Assembly (NCBI RefSeq): GCF_002025665.1
Contig: NZ_CP018786.1
Coordinates: 2,852,001 to 2,916,000 of the forward strand
Reading direction: 5' to 3'
Source of the DNA: Chryseobacterium indologenes
GTDB taxonomy: Bacteria > Bacteroidota > Bacteroidia > Flavobacteriales > Weeksellaceae
Length of the DNA: 64,000 nucleotides
This document shows, piece after piece, positions 24,905 through 33,912 of the stretch; the first letter of the stretch is position 1, and each line of letters starts with the position of its first letter. Position numbers and translations under genes: made by a program. The notes beneath the pieces are model-generated. The model saw only the letters and a list, made by a program, of their open reading frames with translations. It made no database searches and was not told the DNA's origin.

Positions 24905-25743
24905 GAACAATCCTTGTACCCATTGATTTTACATCAACTACGGAAAATGCAGTAAGAATTGCCGCAGATTGGGCAAAAACCTACGAATATCAAAACATCA
25001 TCCTGCTCAAAACAGCAGGAGAATCTGAGTTTGATTATCTGCATATTGCAGAAGGGCATTCATTTGTGAATGAAGAAAGTGTCAATACTTTACTGCAGAG
25101 AACAGAATCATTATTTGATGAGCTAAGCAGTATTATTACAGAAAAGTCAACTGAAGTTAAAGTTTCCAGAGTTTTAAGTGATTGGACTCTTACCAGAAGT
25201 ATTAATGAGCTTTTAAAAAACCAACCGTCTGTGGAACTGATTATTCTGGGCAGTGATGACCAGACTTCATCCACTGATAGTTTTGTTTCTGACAATATTA
25301 TAAGTATTGCAAGAACAAGCCCTGTAAAGACTTTAATTATACCCAACAGCTATCATTATACTCCTATTAAAAATATCTTTATTCCCTGTGATATAAAAGA
25401 TATTAAAAGATTAGAGAGGCTTTTTCACCACAAATCTGTTATTCATAAACAAGATGTACGACTGTCATTTTTAAATATCAACACCAGTGAAAAAGAGGAT
25501 GAAGGCAAAAAAAGGGAACTGGAAAATTATATCCGTGAGCATTTAACAGAAATTCCGAGCAGTATTCATTATTCTCATGATGAAAATGTCATCAATGGTA
25601 TTCTAAGTTTTGCAACCTCCAATGAAGCTGACCTTATCATTGCTTTACCGGGTAAGCATAGCTTTCTCTATTATCTGGCAAGCAGAAGTATTTCTGAAGG
25701 AATTTACCAGAACACCCATCAGCCTGTTTTAATTTTAAAATAA
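24901..25743 (+). CDS. Universal stress protein, two-domain UspA type
   Basis: 280 aa with two Usp folds, the usual Bacteroidota tandem form. The first opens MRTILVPIDFTSTTENAVRI and ends with LIILGSDDQ and VKTLIIPN. The second begins KNIFIPCDIKDIKRLERLF and ends LIIALPGKHSFLYYLASRSI, with QPVLILK at the C-terminus. The G-x2-G-x9-G(S/T) ATP-binding motif is not complete in either half, so it may not bind ATP. It forms an operon with the MarR regulator. Confidence 0.9.
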   Translation: MRTILVPIDFTSTTENAVRIAADWAKTYEYQNIILLKTAGESEFDYLHIAEGHSFVNEESVNTLLQRTESLFDELSSIITEKSTEVKVSRVLSDWTLTRSINELLKNQPSVELIILGSDDQTSSTDSFVSDNIISIARTSPVKTLIIPNSYHYTPIKNIFIPCDIKDIKRLERLFHHKSVIHKQDVRLSFLNINTSEKEDEGKKRELENYIREHLTEIPSSIHYSHDENVINGILSFATSNEADLIIALPGKHSFLYYLASRSISEGIYQNTHQPVLILK

Positions 25744-25771
25744 TAAAAGAGCTCAATAATGTGAATGAAAG

Positions 25772-26368
25772 CTAATAATAAATTTTGGTACTTTCAATTT
25801 TAACCATCTTCTGCTCCTCCATTTTCTTGACGTATCGAATCACCGTCTCCACGCGAAGACCGGTTAAGGTTGCTATTTGCTGTCTGGTATAAGGAACCAG
25901 AAATGAATAAGGTTCTTCAAATCCGAAATATTTTTTAATATGATCAAAAAGTTTCATGAGCTTTATGATAGGATCTGAAATTGCCAGAAAGCTGGAAATC
26001 ATAAACCTGAAATGCATCCTGTCTGCCATATATTTATTAATTTCAAGCATTAATTCAGGCTTTTCCAGCAGTATTTCGAGAAGTTTAGTTTTGGAAATTT
26101 TAATAATTTCACAATGCGTAACAGCAATGGCATTAATGGCATAATGATGTTCAGTAAATAAGTAGCTTTCACCAATGCAATGTCCATCAAAAGGTAGCCC
26201 ATGAACAAATTCTTTTCCGTCTTCCAAAAAGGTATTCAGTTTCACAGTACCATGCCTGATCTGGAAATAATATTTTGCTGCGGTACCTTCCTGAAAGATA
26301 GCATCTCCTGCTTCATAGTTTTCCAGAGTGGCTCCGTAAGAAAATAATAAGTCTTCATTTATGACCAT
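25772..26368 (-). CDS. Crp/Fnr family transcriptional regulator
   Basis: 198 aa. Cyclic-nucleotide-binding-like barrel in the first 120 residues (AGDAIFQEGTAAKYYFQIRH, then FVHGLPFDGHCIGESYLFTE), a dimer helix, and a C-terminal Crp HTH (TRQQIATLTGLRVETVIRYV). There is no cysteine cluster for an iron-sulfur centre, so it is not FNR proper; the ligand is unknown. It is convergent with the stress operon and 115 nt from the HxlR gene behind it. Confidence 0.92.
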   Translation of the reverse strand: MVINEDLLFSYGATLENYEAGDAIFQEGTAAKYYFQIRHGTVKLNTFLEDGKEFVHGLPFDGHCIGESYLFTEHHYAINAIAVTHCEIIKISKTKLLEILLEKPELMLEINKYMADRMHFRFMISSFLAISDPIIKLMKLFDHIKKYFGFEEPYSFLVPYTRQQIATLTGLRVETVIRYVKKMEEQKMVKIESTKIYY

Positions 26369-26482
26369 CTTGTTATTATTAATTTGAATAAAAAATACTT
26401 AAAGCACAAGCAATGCCGTAACCCATCAAATACCCCAAAACATGGTATATTTTAATATCAACACTACTCATCCAGCCTGATA

Positions 26483-26839
26483 TCAGGCTGTAATTTTCTT
26501 TTTATGTTTTGCTCCCCAATCTGCCAGTGCAGCAATAACCTCTTTCAGTGACTCACTGTATTCTGTGGGAACATATTCTACCAACACCGGCTTTTGATCC
26601 GTAATAACGGTTCTTTCAACCAAATGATTAACCTCCAGCTTTTTTAATTCACTGGATAATACTCTTGCTGAAATACCACTGATGGTTCTTTGAAGTTCAT
26701 TGAAGCGCGTATGCCCACCCAGAATAGCAATCATAACCCGAATGGTCCACCTGCCTCCCAAAACGTACAAAGCATCCTCTGTAGCAGCCAGATGAGTACT
26801 GCATTGCGGCCTTGAATACACTATTTTTTCTTCTTCCAT
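26483..26839 (-). CDS. HxlR family transcriptional regulator
   Basis: 118 aa winged helix of the HxlR/YodB type: CSTHLAATEDALYVLGGRWT with the family Cys near residue 14, then GGHTRFNELQRTISGISARV, SSELKKLEVNHLVERTV and VEYVPTEYSESL. In Bacillus the Cys of YodB-type proteins senses quinones and diamide and controls azoreductases. The divergent gene here is an azoreductase, so the same logic fits. Confidence 0.93.
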   Translation of the reverse strand: MEEEKIVYSRPQCSTHLAATEDALYVLGGRWTIRVMIAILGGHTRFNELQRTISGISARVLSSELKKLEVNHLVERTVITDQKPVLVEYVPTEYSESLKEVIAALADWGAKHKKKITA

Positions 26840-26856
26840 TGTCTCTTTTTCTGTTG

Positions 26857-26928
26857 TTACTAACCTAAATGTTATTACTAACCTTTCGGTAACTACTATC
26901 TTTTTATTAGTAAATATAAATAATTTTG
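26857..26928 (+). promoter_or_regulatory. HxlR/azoreductase control region
   Basis: TTACTAACC occurs twice in direct orientation (26857-26865 and 26875-26883, an 18-bp period). A partial inverse copy GGTAAC follows at 26888. The azoreductase -7 box TAATTTTG is at 26921-26928. The repeats lie next to the HxlR start and are its likely binding sites. Confidence 0.55.
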
Positions 26929-26954
26929 AAACATCAATTTTAAAAAAAATAAAA

Positions 26955-27557
26955 ATGAAACGAGTACTTCATATTACTTCAAGTCCAAGAAGCGAGTCAT
27001 CAATCAGTAAAAAACTGGGAAATGCTGTTGTAGAAAAAATTACAACCAAATATCCTGACAGTGTTTTAAAAAAACGCGATCTAGCCAATCCTCTTTTTCC
27101 TCATTTGGAAGAAACGCATATCAATGCATTTTTTACTCCCGCTGAAAACCGTACTTCTGAGCAGTTGGAAACAGTAAAACTTTCAGACGCGGTAATTGAT
27201 GAATTGCATGAAGCAGATATCATCATTATTGAAGCTCCTCTTTACAATTTCAGTATCACATCTACATTGAAATCCTGGCTCGATCATATTGCCAGAGCAG
27301 GAAAAACATTTAGCTATAGTGAAGATGGTCCTGAAGGATTGGTAAAAAATAAGAAAGTATATCTTGCTTTTTCCAGTGGCGGAGTATATTCTGAAGGAGA
27401 AAGACAAGCTTATGACTTTGTAGTTCCTTACTTAAAACAAACTCTTGGATTCATGGGAATGACAGATATTTCCGTTGTCCGTGCAGAAGGACTTTCTGTT
27501 CCGGTTATCCAGGATACAGCTTTGCAAAAAGGGATTGAAAGTATTGTTGTAGAGTAA
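26955..27557 (+). CDS. azoR: FMN-dependent NADH-azoreductase
   Basis: 200 aa flavodoxin-2-fold enzyme. It has MKRVLHITSSPRSESSISKK (phosphate-binding start for FMN), EAPLYNFSITSTLKSWLDHI, ARAGKTFSY and KVYLAFSSGGVYSEGE, all typical of AzoR/AcpD. These enzymes use NAD(P)H to reduce azo dyes and quinones and protect against thiol-specific stress. It is divergent from the HxlR regulator and monocistronic, with a strong terminator. Confidence 0.93.
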   Translation: MKRVLHITSSPRSESSISKKLGNAVVEKITTKYPDSVLKKRDLANPLFPHLEETHINAFFTPAENRTSEQLETVKLSDAVIDELHEADIIIIEAPLYNFSITSTLKSWLDHIARAGKTFSYSEDGPEGLVKNKKVYLAFSSGGVYSEGERQAYDFVVPYLKQTLGFMGMTDISVVRAEGLSVPVIQDTALQKGIESIVVE

Positions 27558-27562
27558 AATTA

Positions 27563-27592
27563 AAAATGCTGTTCCTCTGAACAGCATTTTTT
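27563..27592 (+). terminator. Terminator of azoR
   Basis: Perfect 12-bp stem AAAATGCTGTTC / GAACAGCATTTT with a CTCT loop and T run. Confidence 0.9.
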
Positions 27593-27713
27593 GTATCAAA
27601 ATTTAATGATATACCAAAGCAATATTTACAGAATTAAAAGAATATTTTTCTCAACATATGTAAAGACTTTTTCGATTTTTTTCTCTCATTTTTACTTTAT
27701 TAAATGAAAGATT

Positions 27714-28130
27714 ATGGAAAACAATAAACAACCCAAACTGATTAATCCCTCTGAATTATTCAATCCCAGTCCTTATGGCTTCTCACACAGTATTTCTGTG
27801 GAATCTCCCTCCATAATATGTTTTATATCCGGCCAAAGCGGTGGTGTTGGAGAAAGCCATTCATTGGCAGCTGACTTTAAAACTCAGGTTCAGGATGCTT
27901 TGAATAATCTTGAAATAGTATTACAAAGCCATTCTATGACGTTTGATAATATTGTCAAAATTACTCTTCTCATTGTTGACCACAATCAGGAAAAACTTCA
28001 GATATGGACTGAGGAAGCCAAGAAAGTTTGGAAAGAATCATTCCTGCCAACTAGCACGCTTATCCCTGTAAGTCAACTTGCCTTACCAGGAATGTTGTTT
28101 GAGATTGATGCCATTGCAGTGAAAAATTAG
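27714..28130 (+). CDS. Rid family protein (YjgF/YER057c/UK114), non-canonical
   Basis: 138 aa with the Rid fold pattern: SPSIICFISGQSGGVGESHS, LNNLEIVLQSHSMTFDNIVK and SQLALPGMLFEIDAIAVKN at the C-terminus. In RidA a conserved Arg (the R of VARLP) binds the substrate carboxylate; here the equivalent stretch reads VSQLALPG with Gln. It therefore probably belongs to a Rid subgroup without enamine/imine deaminase activity. Its stop overlaps the convergent M20 gene by 4 nt. Confidence 0.88.
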   Translation: MENNKQPKLINPSELFNPSPYGFSHSISVESPSIICFISGQSGGVGESHSLAADFKTQVQDALNNLEIVLQSHSMTFDNIVKITLLIVDHNQEKLQIWTEEAKKVWKESFLPTSTLIPVSQLALPGMLFEIDAIAVKN

Positions 28131-29446
28131 TTTCTGTTAAGACGTTCAATGATTAATGATGAAAAACTTTTAACTCCCGTTCTGATACTTTCTTCATCCA
28201 CCTGAAAATTGGGAGAATGATTCATAGCGATCACACCTTTTTCAAAATTGGAACCACCCAGGAAGAAGTACACTCCTGGGATTTTTTCTTGAAAATAAGA
28301 AAAATCATCATTAAAAAACGGAACCTGACCATAATCCGGAGCAACTGCATTTTTGCCATACAGATTCCGAAGAATTTCTGTTGCTGAACGGGTCAGTCTT
28401 TCATCATTGACGATAGTTGGATTTCCCTGAACAAATGAAACGGAAAGAAGCTGATCTTTATACCCGCTGTCTTCAATCACTTTTTGAACTGTAGGAATTA
28501 TTTTATCTAAATTAAAGGAGTTCGTCTCATACAGGTACGTTTCAAGAAATGATTCGTTGTTTTTGGAAAAAATGTTGAATTTTCCGTCTGTGAACAGATA
28601 ATCTTTGAAAATAGTATCAGGATTTGTCAATCCAATTTTAGAATCAACAATAGATTGTAATTCCCAGGGTTTGCCTCTGTCAGAAGTCCTGAATAATGAA
28701 TTGCTGATCTTCTTTGCCAGCCCATTGAGCTCTTCTTCTGACAATCCGTTTTTTAACTGAATCCTGATTCTCTTCTGATAAGCAAACATTTCATTGGGTT
28801 TCACCATGATCTGCCCGACAGGTGTAGCGGTCACATGCAATCCATAGATTTCATCTGGTTTTATTTTGGAAAGCAATCCGTTATGAAGCATTTCTTTTGC
28901 TCCTTTAAAAGTTTCTTCTTCGGGCTGGAATATAAAATAAACTGTCCCTTTTAATTCTTTCTTATTTCTGGATAGAACCTCAGCAATTCCCAATCCGATC
29001 GCCATATGGATATCATGACCACAACCATGCTGAATTCCTTTTATTTTTGATTTGAAGATTTCAGGATCGGGATAATCATTCGGAAGGGCATCCATATCTG
29101 ATCTCCAGGCAATTTTTTTTCCTGCCTTACCTCCTTTCAGAATCCCTACAACACTACGTCCGTAATTCTCTGTTTGAACTTCCATTCCCAGATCCAACAG
29201 ATACTTCTTAATTTTTTCCTGAGTTTGCGTCTCCTTCCCTGCCAGTTCTGGGTTTTCATGAAAATCCCGTCTGATATTCACCAATTTATTGAATATTTTA
29301 TCTGTTTCCTGTTCAATAGATTGATGTACGGACAGCAAACTTCTATTTTTCGAAGAATGAACAGCTGTTTCCTTTTTATTACCCAATCCCTGAGCAGACA
29401 AAAGAGAAGAAACAAAGCATAATAAAGTTAAGGTAAGGCGTTTCAT
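28127..29446 (-). CDS. M20 family amidohydrolase, exported
   Basis: 439 aa with signal peptide MKRLTLTLLCFVSSLLSAQ. M20D features: AWRSDMDALP (residues 113-122), the metal ligands Cys142 and His144 in HGCGHDIHMA, the QPEEET glutamates at 176-178, and His204 in YGLHVTATP. The enzymes hydrolyse N-acyl amino acids or peptides; substrate unknown. The family's usual His near the C-terminus is present in MNHSPNFQVDEESI. The signal peptide puts it in the periplasm, unlike most cytosolic M20D members. Confidence 0.92.
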   Translation of the reverse strand: MKRLTLTLLCFVSSLLSAQGLGNKKETAVHSSKNRSLLSVHQSIEQETDKIFNKLVNIRRDFHENPELAGKETQTQEKIKKYLLDLGMEVQTENYGRSVVGILKGGKAGKKIAWRSDMDALPNDYPDPEIFKSKIKGIQHGCGHDIHMAIGLGIAEVLSRNKKELKGTVYFIFQPEEETFKGAKEMLHNGLLSKIKPDEIYGLHVTATPVGQIMVKPNEMFAYQKRIRIQLKNGLSEEELNGLAKKISNSLFRTSDRGKPWELQSIVDSKIGLTNPDTIFKDYLFTDGKFNIFSKNNESFLETYLYETNSFNLDKIIPTVQKVIEDSGYKDQLLSVSFVQGNPTIVNDERLTRSATEILRNLYGKNAVAPDYGQVPFFNDDFSYFQEKIPGVYFFLGGSNFEKGVIAMNHSPNFQVDEESIRTGVKSFSSLIIERLNRN

Positions 29447-29916
29447 GGCTATCAGTAATGGGTTTTATCTTTTATAATCGTTAAGTCAAAGGTTTAATTA
29501 TATAGATTAGACATATGCCGTTTCGCTTTCGTTACATGCTGATCATCAATTTATTATTATTTTTTAAGTTATGGACTCCTCCGACATTAAAATCCTGTTT
29601 TATATTCAATACCAAATTATTTAAAATAATTCTAAACTAGGTGAAAACAAAACCTTCTGAAACAGCCTAATACAAAGGGTTTGTTACAAAAAATTAAAAT
29701 TAAATAAACACAAATTACGTAGAAATACTGAATCCCATCTGCTGAGTTCTGATTAATTTCGGATAAACAAAATTGATAACTATGGATCGCTTGAAAAACA
29801 TTCAATCATTTCTGAAAAAGAGGTGCTATCTGAAAAATCCGGCAACTGTAGATCGATCGGCATGATAACCTCCCATTAAAAGGAGTTGAAGATATCTAAC
29901 CCAAATTTTTAACGAA
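29447..29916. other. Intergenic region before the GMC operon
   Basis: 470 nt between the divergent M20 gene and the dehydrogenase operon. It must contain both promoters, but I find no clean TAnnTTTG match. The only ATG frame of note is 27 codons at 29782 and looks accidental. Confidence 0.5.
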
Positions 29917-30363
29917 ATGAATATTATTAACAAAATCCTCAACGTCGACGATTATTATTTCGACGTGTTTATGTCTATCTCGGAAGCACTTGCCGGATTT
30001 ACAGTAAATGAACTACAGTCAACAGGGCTTGCAGAAACGTATTATACTTATGTTTTAAAAAGCATGGAAGCAGCAACTTTCGTGGAATTCCTTACCGTTT
30101 CTAAAAATATTCTTGAAAATCATTCAGGTAAAGAAGAAGTAAACAAGGCCATTCAATCTGAAATTATCAGCAATCCGGGAATGAATGACATTGCCGGAAA
30201 AGTAATCACCATGTGGTATTTGGGAACCTGGGAAGGAGCCTATATCAATGATCTTTCTTACAAGGAAGGTCTTGTATGGAATCTTATGCACTCTCATCCT
30301 CCGGGAGCCAAGCAGCCGGGATATAAATCATGGAATATTAAACCTGTAAACAGTAACTCATGA
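29917..30363 (+). CDS. Sugar/alcohol dehydrogenase small subunit-like protein
   Basis: 148 aa with no Tat or Sec signal. The pattern of an N-terminal helical part (FDVFMSISEALAGFTVNELQ) and a C-terminal ITMWYLGTWEGAYIN ... GLVWNLMHSHPPGAKQPGYK resembles the small subunit of FAD-dependent sorbitol/fructose dehydrogenases (PF12318 type). These stabilise the GMC catalytic subunit. The stop overlaps the GMC gene by 4 nt, as expected for a subunit pair. The usual Tat signal is absent, so the complex may be cytoplasmic or exported by another partner. Confidence 0.8.
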   Translation: MNIINKILNVDDYYFDVFMSISEALAGFTVNELQSTGLAETYYTYVLKSMEAATFVEFLTVSKNILENHSGKEEVNKAIQSEIISNPGMNDIAGKVITMWYLGTWEGAYINDLSYKEGLVWNLMHSHPPGAKQPGYKSWNIKPVNSNS

Positions 30364-32435
30364 GCCAGACCAATAACAAAAAAGATGTGATCATCGTAGG
30401 AACGGGGATCGCAGGATCATTGATCGCGAAGCTATTGTCCGATCATGTATTTGATATAACCAAAGGAAAAATGATCCACCGTGCAGATGCCGGAAAATCG
30501 GATAATATCAAGGAAATATCAATCCTTATGTACGAAGCAGGTCTGGAAGCTGGTATCGAACTGGATTCCGTATCCTCAATGACCACTTACAATGAATATA
30601 TCCGTACTTTTTACAGAGAGGAAGCCAAAGTTCCCAATTCTCCTTATCCGAACTTAAAACAGGCACCTTCTCCCAACGTTCTGGATATGGAACACATTGT
30701 GCAGCCGTATCCGGATAAAAAGGGATATCTGGTACAGTTTGGGCCAATGCCTTTTGCAAGTGATGCGATAAGAGTAGGTGGTGGAACTACCCTTCACTGG
30801 CTGGGAACTACACCAAGAATGCTTCCCAATGATTTTAAACTTACAGAAAAATATGGCATTACCATTCCAAAGCCGGATTCTGATGAAAAAACTTCTATCA
30901 ACTGGCCGATAAATTATGAAGAACTAAGGCCTTATTATGAAATGGCAGAATTTGAAATCGGGGTTTCTGGAGATGTTTCAAGGCAGGAATATCCAATTAC
31001 GGAGAAAACGGAAGAATATTATGGGAATTATGTATTTCCGATGGAAGAAATTCCTCAGAGTTATATGGATCATAAGATTATCGAAGGGCTTAAAGGCACA
31101 AGTGTGAAACTAAGTTCCGGAGAGATTCCTTTAATGATGGTGCCTTCTCCACAGGGAAGAAACTCTATTCCGAATCCAAAATACGGGAAAACAAAGATCA
31201 TCAAAGCTGAGCCAAAAGATTCCGGATACAAACTGGTTTTAGACAGCTCTGAAAAAGAAGAATACAAAGCACTTGGTTCTGTTTGGAATCCTTATATGGG
31301 AGAACGTTGTGAAGGAAATGCGTCATGTGTTCCTATCTGCCCTGTTCAGGCTAAATATAATGCTTTAAAAACCTTGAAAAAAGCTTTATATAAACTTAAT
31401 GACAACGAAAATCTTAAGCGTAATCCACACATGCAGATTCAGGCGCAGAGTGTGGTTTACAGATTAAGTATTGACCAAAATGATAAAGATAAAATCTCCA
31501 AGGTTCATTTGAGAAGATATACTTCAAAAGAGAAAACAGATTTTGTTGAAGAATCTATTGATACTTCAGAGGCTATTGTGATTTTGGCTGCTAATGCTTT
31601 TGAAAACCCAAAAATTCTACTGAACTCCAAATATACGGTTAACAACGTTGTCAAAACAGCGGCTAACAGCAGTGATCAGGTGGGAAGAAACCTGATGGAT
31701 CATATGGTAATGCTTACCTGGGGACTTTTCCCTGAACCGGTTTATCCTTACAGAGGCCCAGGTTCTACCACAAACATTTCGTCTTTCCGTGACGGAAGCT
31801 TCAGAGATAAATTTTCAGCATGGATCTCTCCTCTTGACAACTGGGGTTGGGGATGGCCGGCATTTTCTCCGGGTTCTGATGTAGCCTACTTTATCAAAGA
31901 AAAACATTTTGGAGCAAAATTAAGAGAAAAGCTCACCGACAGACTTTCCAAGCAGGTATTATTTCATTTTGAAATTGAACAGCTTCCAAATCCTAATAAC
32001 AGAGTTACGATTAACGATCAGTATCTGGATGTAATGGGAATTCCGCGCCCTGTTATTCACTATGAACTGACAGAGTATGAAATGAAAGCAATGGAACAGG
32101 CAAAACATGCCTCTGATCAGATGTTTAAAAGATTAAATATTGAGAATTTCACAAAGTATACTGCGGAAGACAAAAATTCTGTGATGTACAACGGAGAAAG
32201 ATATTCTTATAACGGAGCTGGCCATATCGTAGGAACTCACAGAATGGGTTCTACAGCAGAAGATTCTGTAACCAACAGCTATTGCAAAACCTGGGATCAT
32301 CCGAATTTATACGTCGTAGGCGCAGGAAATATGACGACTCTGGGAACTTCAAACCCTACTTTAACCTTATCAGCATTCACGATCCGTTCTGTAGAATCTA
32401 TTCTTGCTGATCTTGAAATTCAACTAAAAAAATAA
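30360..32435 (+). CDS. GMC family oxidoreductase with Cys-rich cluster motif
   Basis: 691 aa. FAD-binding Rossmann motif KDVIIVGTGIAGSLIAKLL at residues 8-26. Cys317, Cys323 and Cys327 in CEGNASCVPICP match the position and style of the [3Fe-4S] cluster found in fructose and glucose dehydrogenase large subunits. The C-terminal GMC signature is GAGHIVGTHRMGS followed by VVGAGNMTTLGTSNPTLTLS with the catalytic His/Asn pair. Together with the small subunit it should oxidise an alcohol or sugar and pass electrons to an acceptor. No cytochrome c subunit gene follows, which is unusual for this class. Confidence 0.9.
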   Translation: MSQTNNKKDVIIVGTGIAGSLIAKLLSDHVFDITKGKMIHRADAGKSDNIKEISILMYEAGLEAGIELDSVSSMTTYNEYIRTFYREEAKVPNSPYPNLKQAPSPNVLDMEHIVQPYPDKKGYLVQFGPMPFASDAIRVGGGTTLHWLGTTPRMLPNDFKLTEKYGITIPKPDSDEKTSINWPINYEELRPYYEMAEFEIGVSGDVSRQEYPITEKTEEYYGNYVFPMEEIPQSYMDHKIIEGLKGTSVKLSSGEIPLMMVPSPQGRNSIPNPKYGKTKIIKAEPKDSGYKLVLDSSEKEEYKALGSVWNPYMGERCEGNASCVPICPVQAKYNALKTLKKALYKLNDNENLKRNPHMQIQAQSVVYRLSIDQNDKDKISKVHLRRYTSKEKTDFVEESIDTSEAIVILAANAFENPKILLNSKYTVNNVVKTAANSSDQVGRNLMDHMVMLTWGLFPEPVYPYRGPGSTTNISSFRDGSFRDKFSAWISPLDNWGWGWPAFSPGSDVAYFIKEKHFGAKLREKLTDRLSKQVLFHFEIEQLPNPNNRVTINDQYLDVMGIPRPVIHYELTEYEMKAMEQAKHASDQMFKRLNIENFTKYTAEDKNSVMYNGERYSYNGAGHIVGTHRMGSTAEDSVTNSYCKTWDHPNLYVVGAGNMTTLGTSNPTLTLSAFTIRSVESILADLEIQLKK

Positions 32436-32439
32436 CATC

Positions 32440-33894
32440 ATGAGACAAAGACTTATCAATAAAACAGCACAACCACAGGAAACGTTATTAACCGAAGGAA
32501 GGATGGCTGCAAGAAGCGCCGTTGTTACTGAAACCATTTCATTACCTTCTTTATTATTTGATTCAACACTTGGCAAAGAAGATTGGATAGAAGGGTTAAA
32601 ACATCACAGCAAAACCTTAACGAATCTTTTGCTTAATGATCAGATCAAAGATTTCAATGCTTATCTGGAATCTGAGTTGGGTTCTGGAGTTTCAGAATTA
32701 AAAAAAGGGATAACGGAAATTGATTATAAACCGGTTTTACAAGATCTATTGCAAACGGCCATTCTTATCGAACACTCTACAATCCCTCCTTACCTTACGG
32801 CTTTGTATTCAATCAAGGATGGAACTAACGCTTTGGCTTCACAAATTATCAGAAGTGTTGCTGTAGAAGAAATGCTTCATCTGATTATGGTTTGTAATGT
32901 TCTGAATGCCATTGATATTCAGCCTTCTGTCAACAAACAGGAAAACTACCCTACTTATCCGATGAAATTACCTATGAATGTTGATTTCTATGTAGGGTTG
33001 GAAACATTTTCAAGCAATAGTATTGCCACATTTATCGCAATTGAAAGTCCAAGCCAGCCTTTGGTAAAAGCTCCGAAATATGATCACGAAGCTGACACTT
33101 CTGCGTTATATTCTCAAAGAACGGCAGTACAGGAAAACAACTTCTGGACGCTTGAAAACATGAAAGCTTTCATCATGGAAAATGTACACACCATTGGTGA
33201 ATATTATGATGTTTTATTCTTCTATATTGTTATTTTCCAAATCATTGCTTATTACAAAAAGCATGGCAGCCTTCCGAAGACTTTTGAGGAATTAAATACA
33301 GGTGGAATTTTTACAGGAGATTCAAAAAAACAGATCCGTCCGGAACAATATTACGGAAGTGGAGGAAAATTACATTCTGTAGAGGCTTTGGCCGGAGTAA
33401 TTGCTGTTTTCCAGGAAATCAAAGGGCAAGGTGAAGGTGCTGATGATTCTATTTTTGATGTTGACCCATCCCAGTTTGAAGAAGGGGTTGAACTGGCACA
33501 TTATTTCAGATTCAAAGAAGTTTTCCATGAGCATTTCTATCTGGGAGGAAACTATGAGCCTTTCATGGATGAAAACGGAATGATGCCTGTAACGACACCA
33601 CCTACAGGAAAAGATCTTCCGGTAGACTGGAATGAGGCTTATCCGATGAAACCTAATCCGAAGATGGAAGACTATATAAAAAACAAAGAATTACATGCAC
33701 AGGCTGTTGAGTTTAATAAAACTTACAGACGTTTATTAGACGCTATACAAAGTGCTGTAGAAGGAAATCAGAGAGAACTTGAAAAATCTATTATGTATAT
33801 GTACGCCCTGAAAGAGCAGGCTGTTAATCTGATGAAACAACCGTTGGATGCGCAGACTAACGCTGGGCCAACATTCGAATACATCAATCTATAA
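32440..33894 (+). CDS. Ferritin-like protein of the VioB/iminophenyl-pyruvate dimer synthase type
   Basis: 484 aa. Residues 100-320 have the PF12902 pattern: LQTAILIEHSTIPPYLTALY with Glu111, then SVAVEEMLHLIMVCNVLNAI with Glu143, Glu144 and His147, and YPMKLPMNVDFYVGLETFS. In VioB, RebD and StaD this domain belongs to the heme enzymes that couple two imine radicals in violacein and staurosporine pathways. Those large enzymes have extra domains missing here. The gene starts 4 nt after the GMC stop, so it is in the same operon. Metal binding is likely; catalysis is unknown. Confidence 0.85.
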   Translation: MRQRLINKTAQPQETLLTEGRMAARSAVVTETISLPSLLFDSTLGKEDWIEGLKHHSKTLTNLLLNDQIKDFNAYLESELGSGVSELKKGITEIDYKPVLQDLLQTAILIEHSTIPPYLTALYSIKDGTNALASQIIRSVAVEEMLHLIMVCNVLNAIDIQPSVNKQENYPTYPMKLPMNVDFYVGLETFSSNSIATFIAIESPSQPLVKAPKYDHEADTSALYSQRTAVQENNFWTLENMKAFIMENVHTIGEYYDVLFFYIVIFQIIAYYKKHGSLPKTFEELNTGGIFTGDSKKQIRPEQYYGSGGKLHSVEALAGVIAVFQEIKGQGEGADDSIFDVDPSQFEEGVELAHYFRFKEVFHEHFYLGGNYEPFMDENGMMPVTTPPTGKDLPVDWNEAYPMKPNPKMEDYIKNKELHAQAVEFNKTYRRLLDAIQSAVEGNQRELEKSIMYMYALKEQAVNLMKQPLDAQTNAGPTFEYINL

Positions 33895-33912
33895 CCATAA
33901 AAACGATATATC

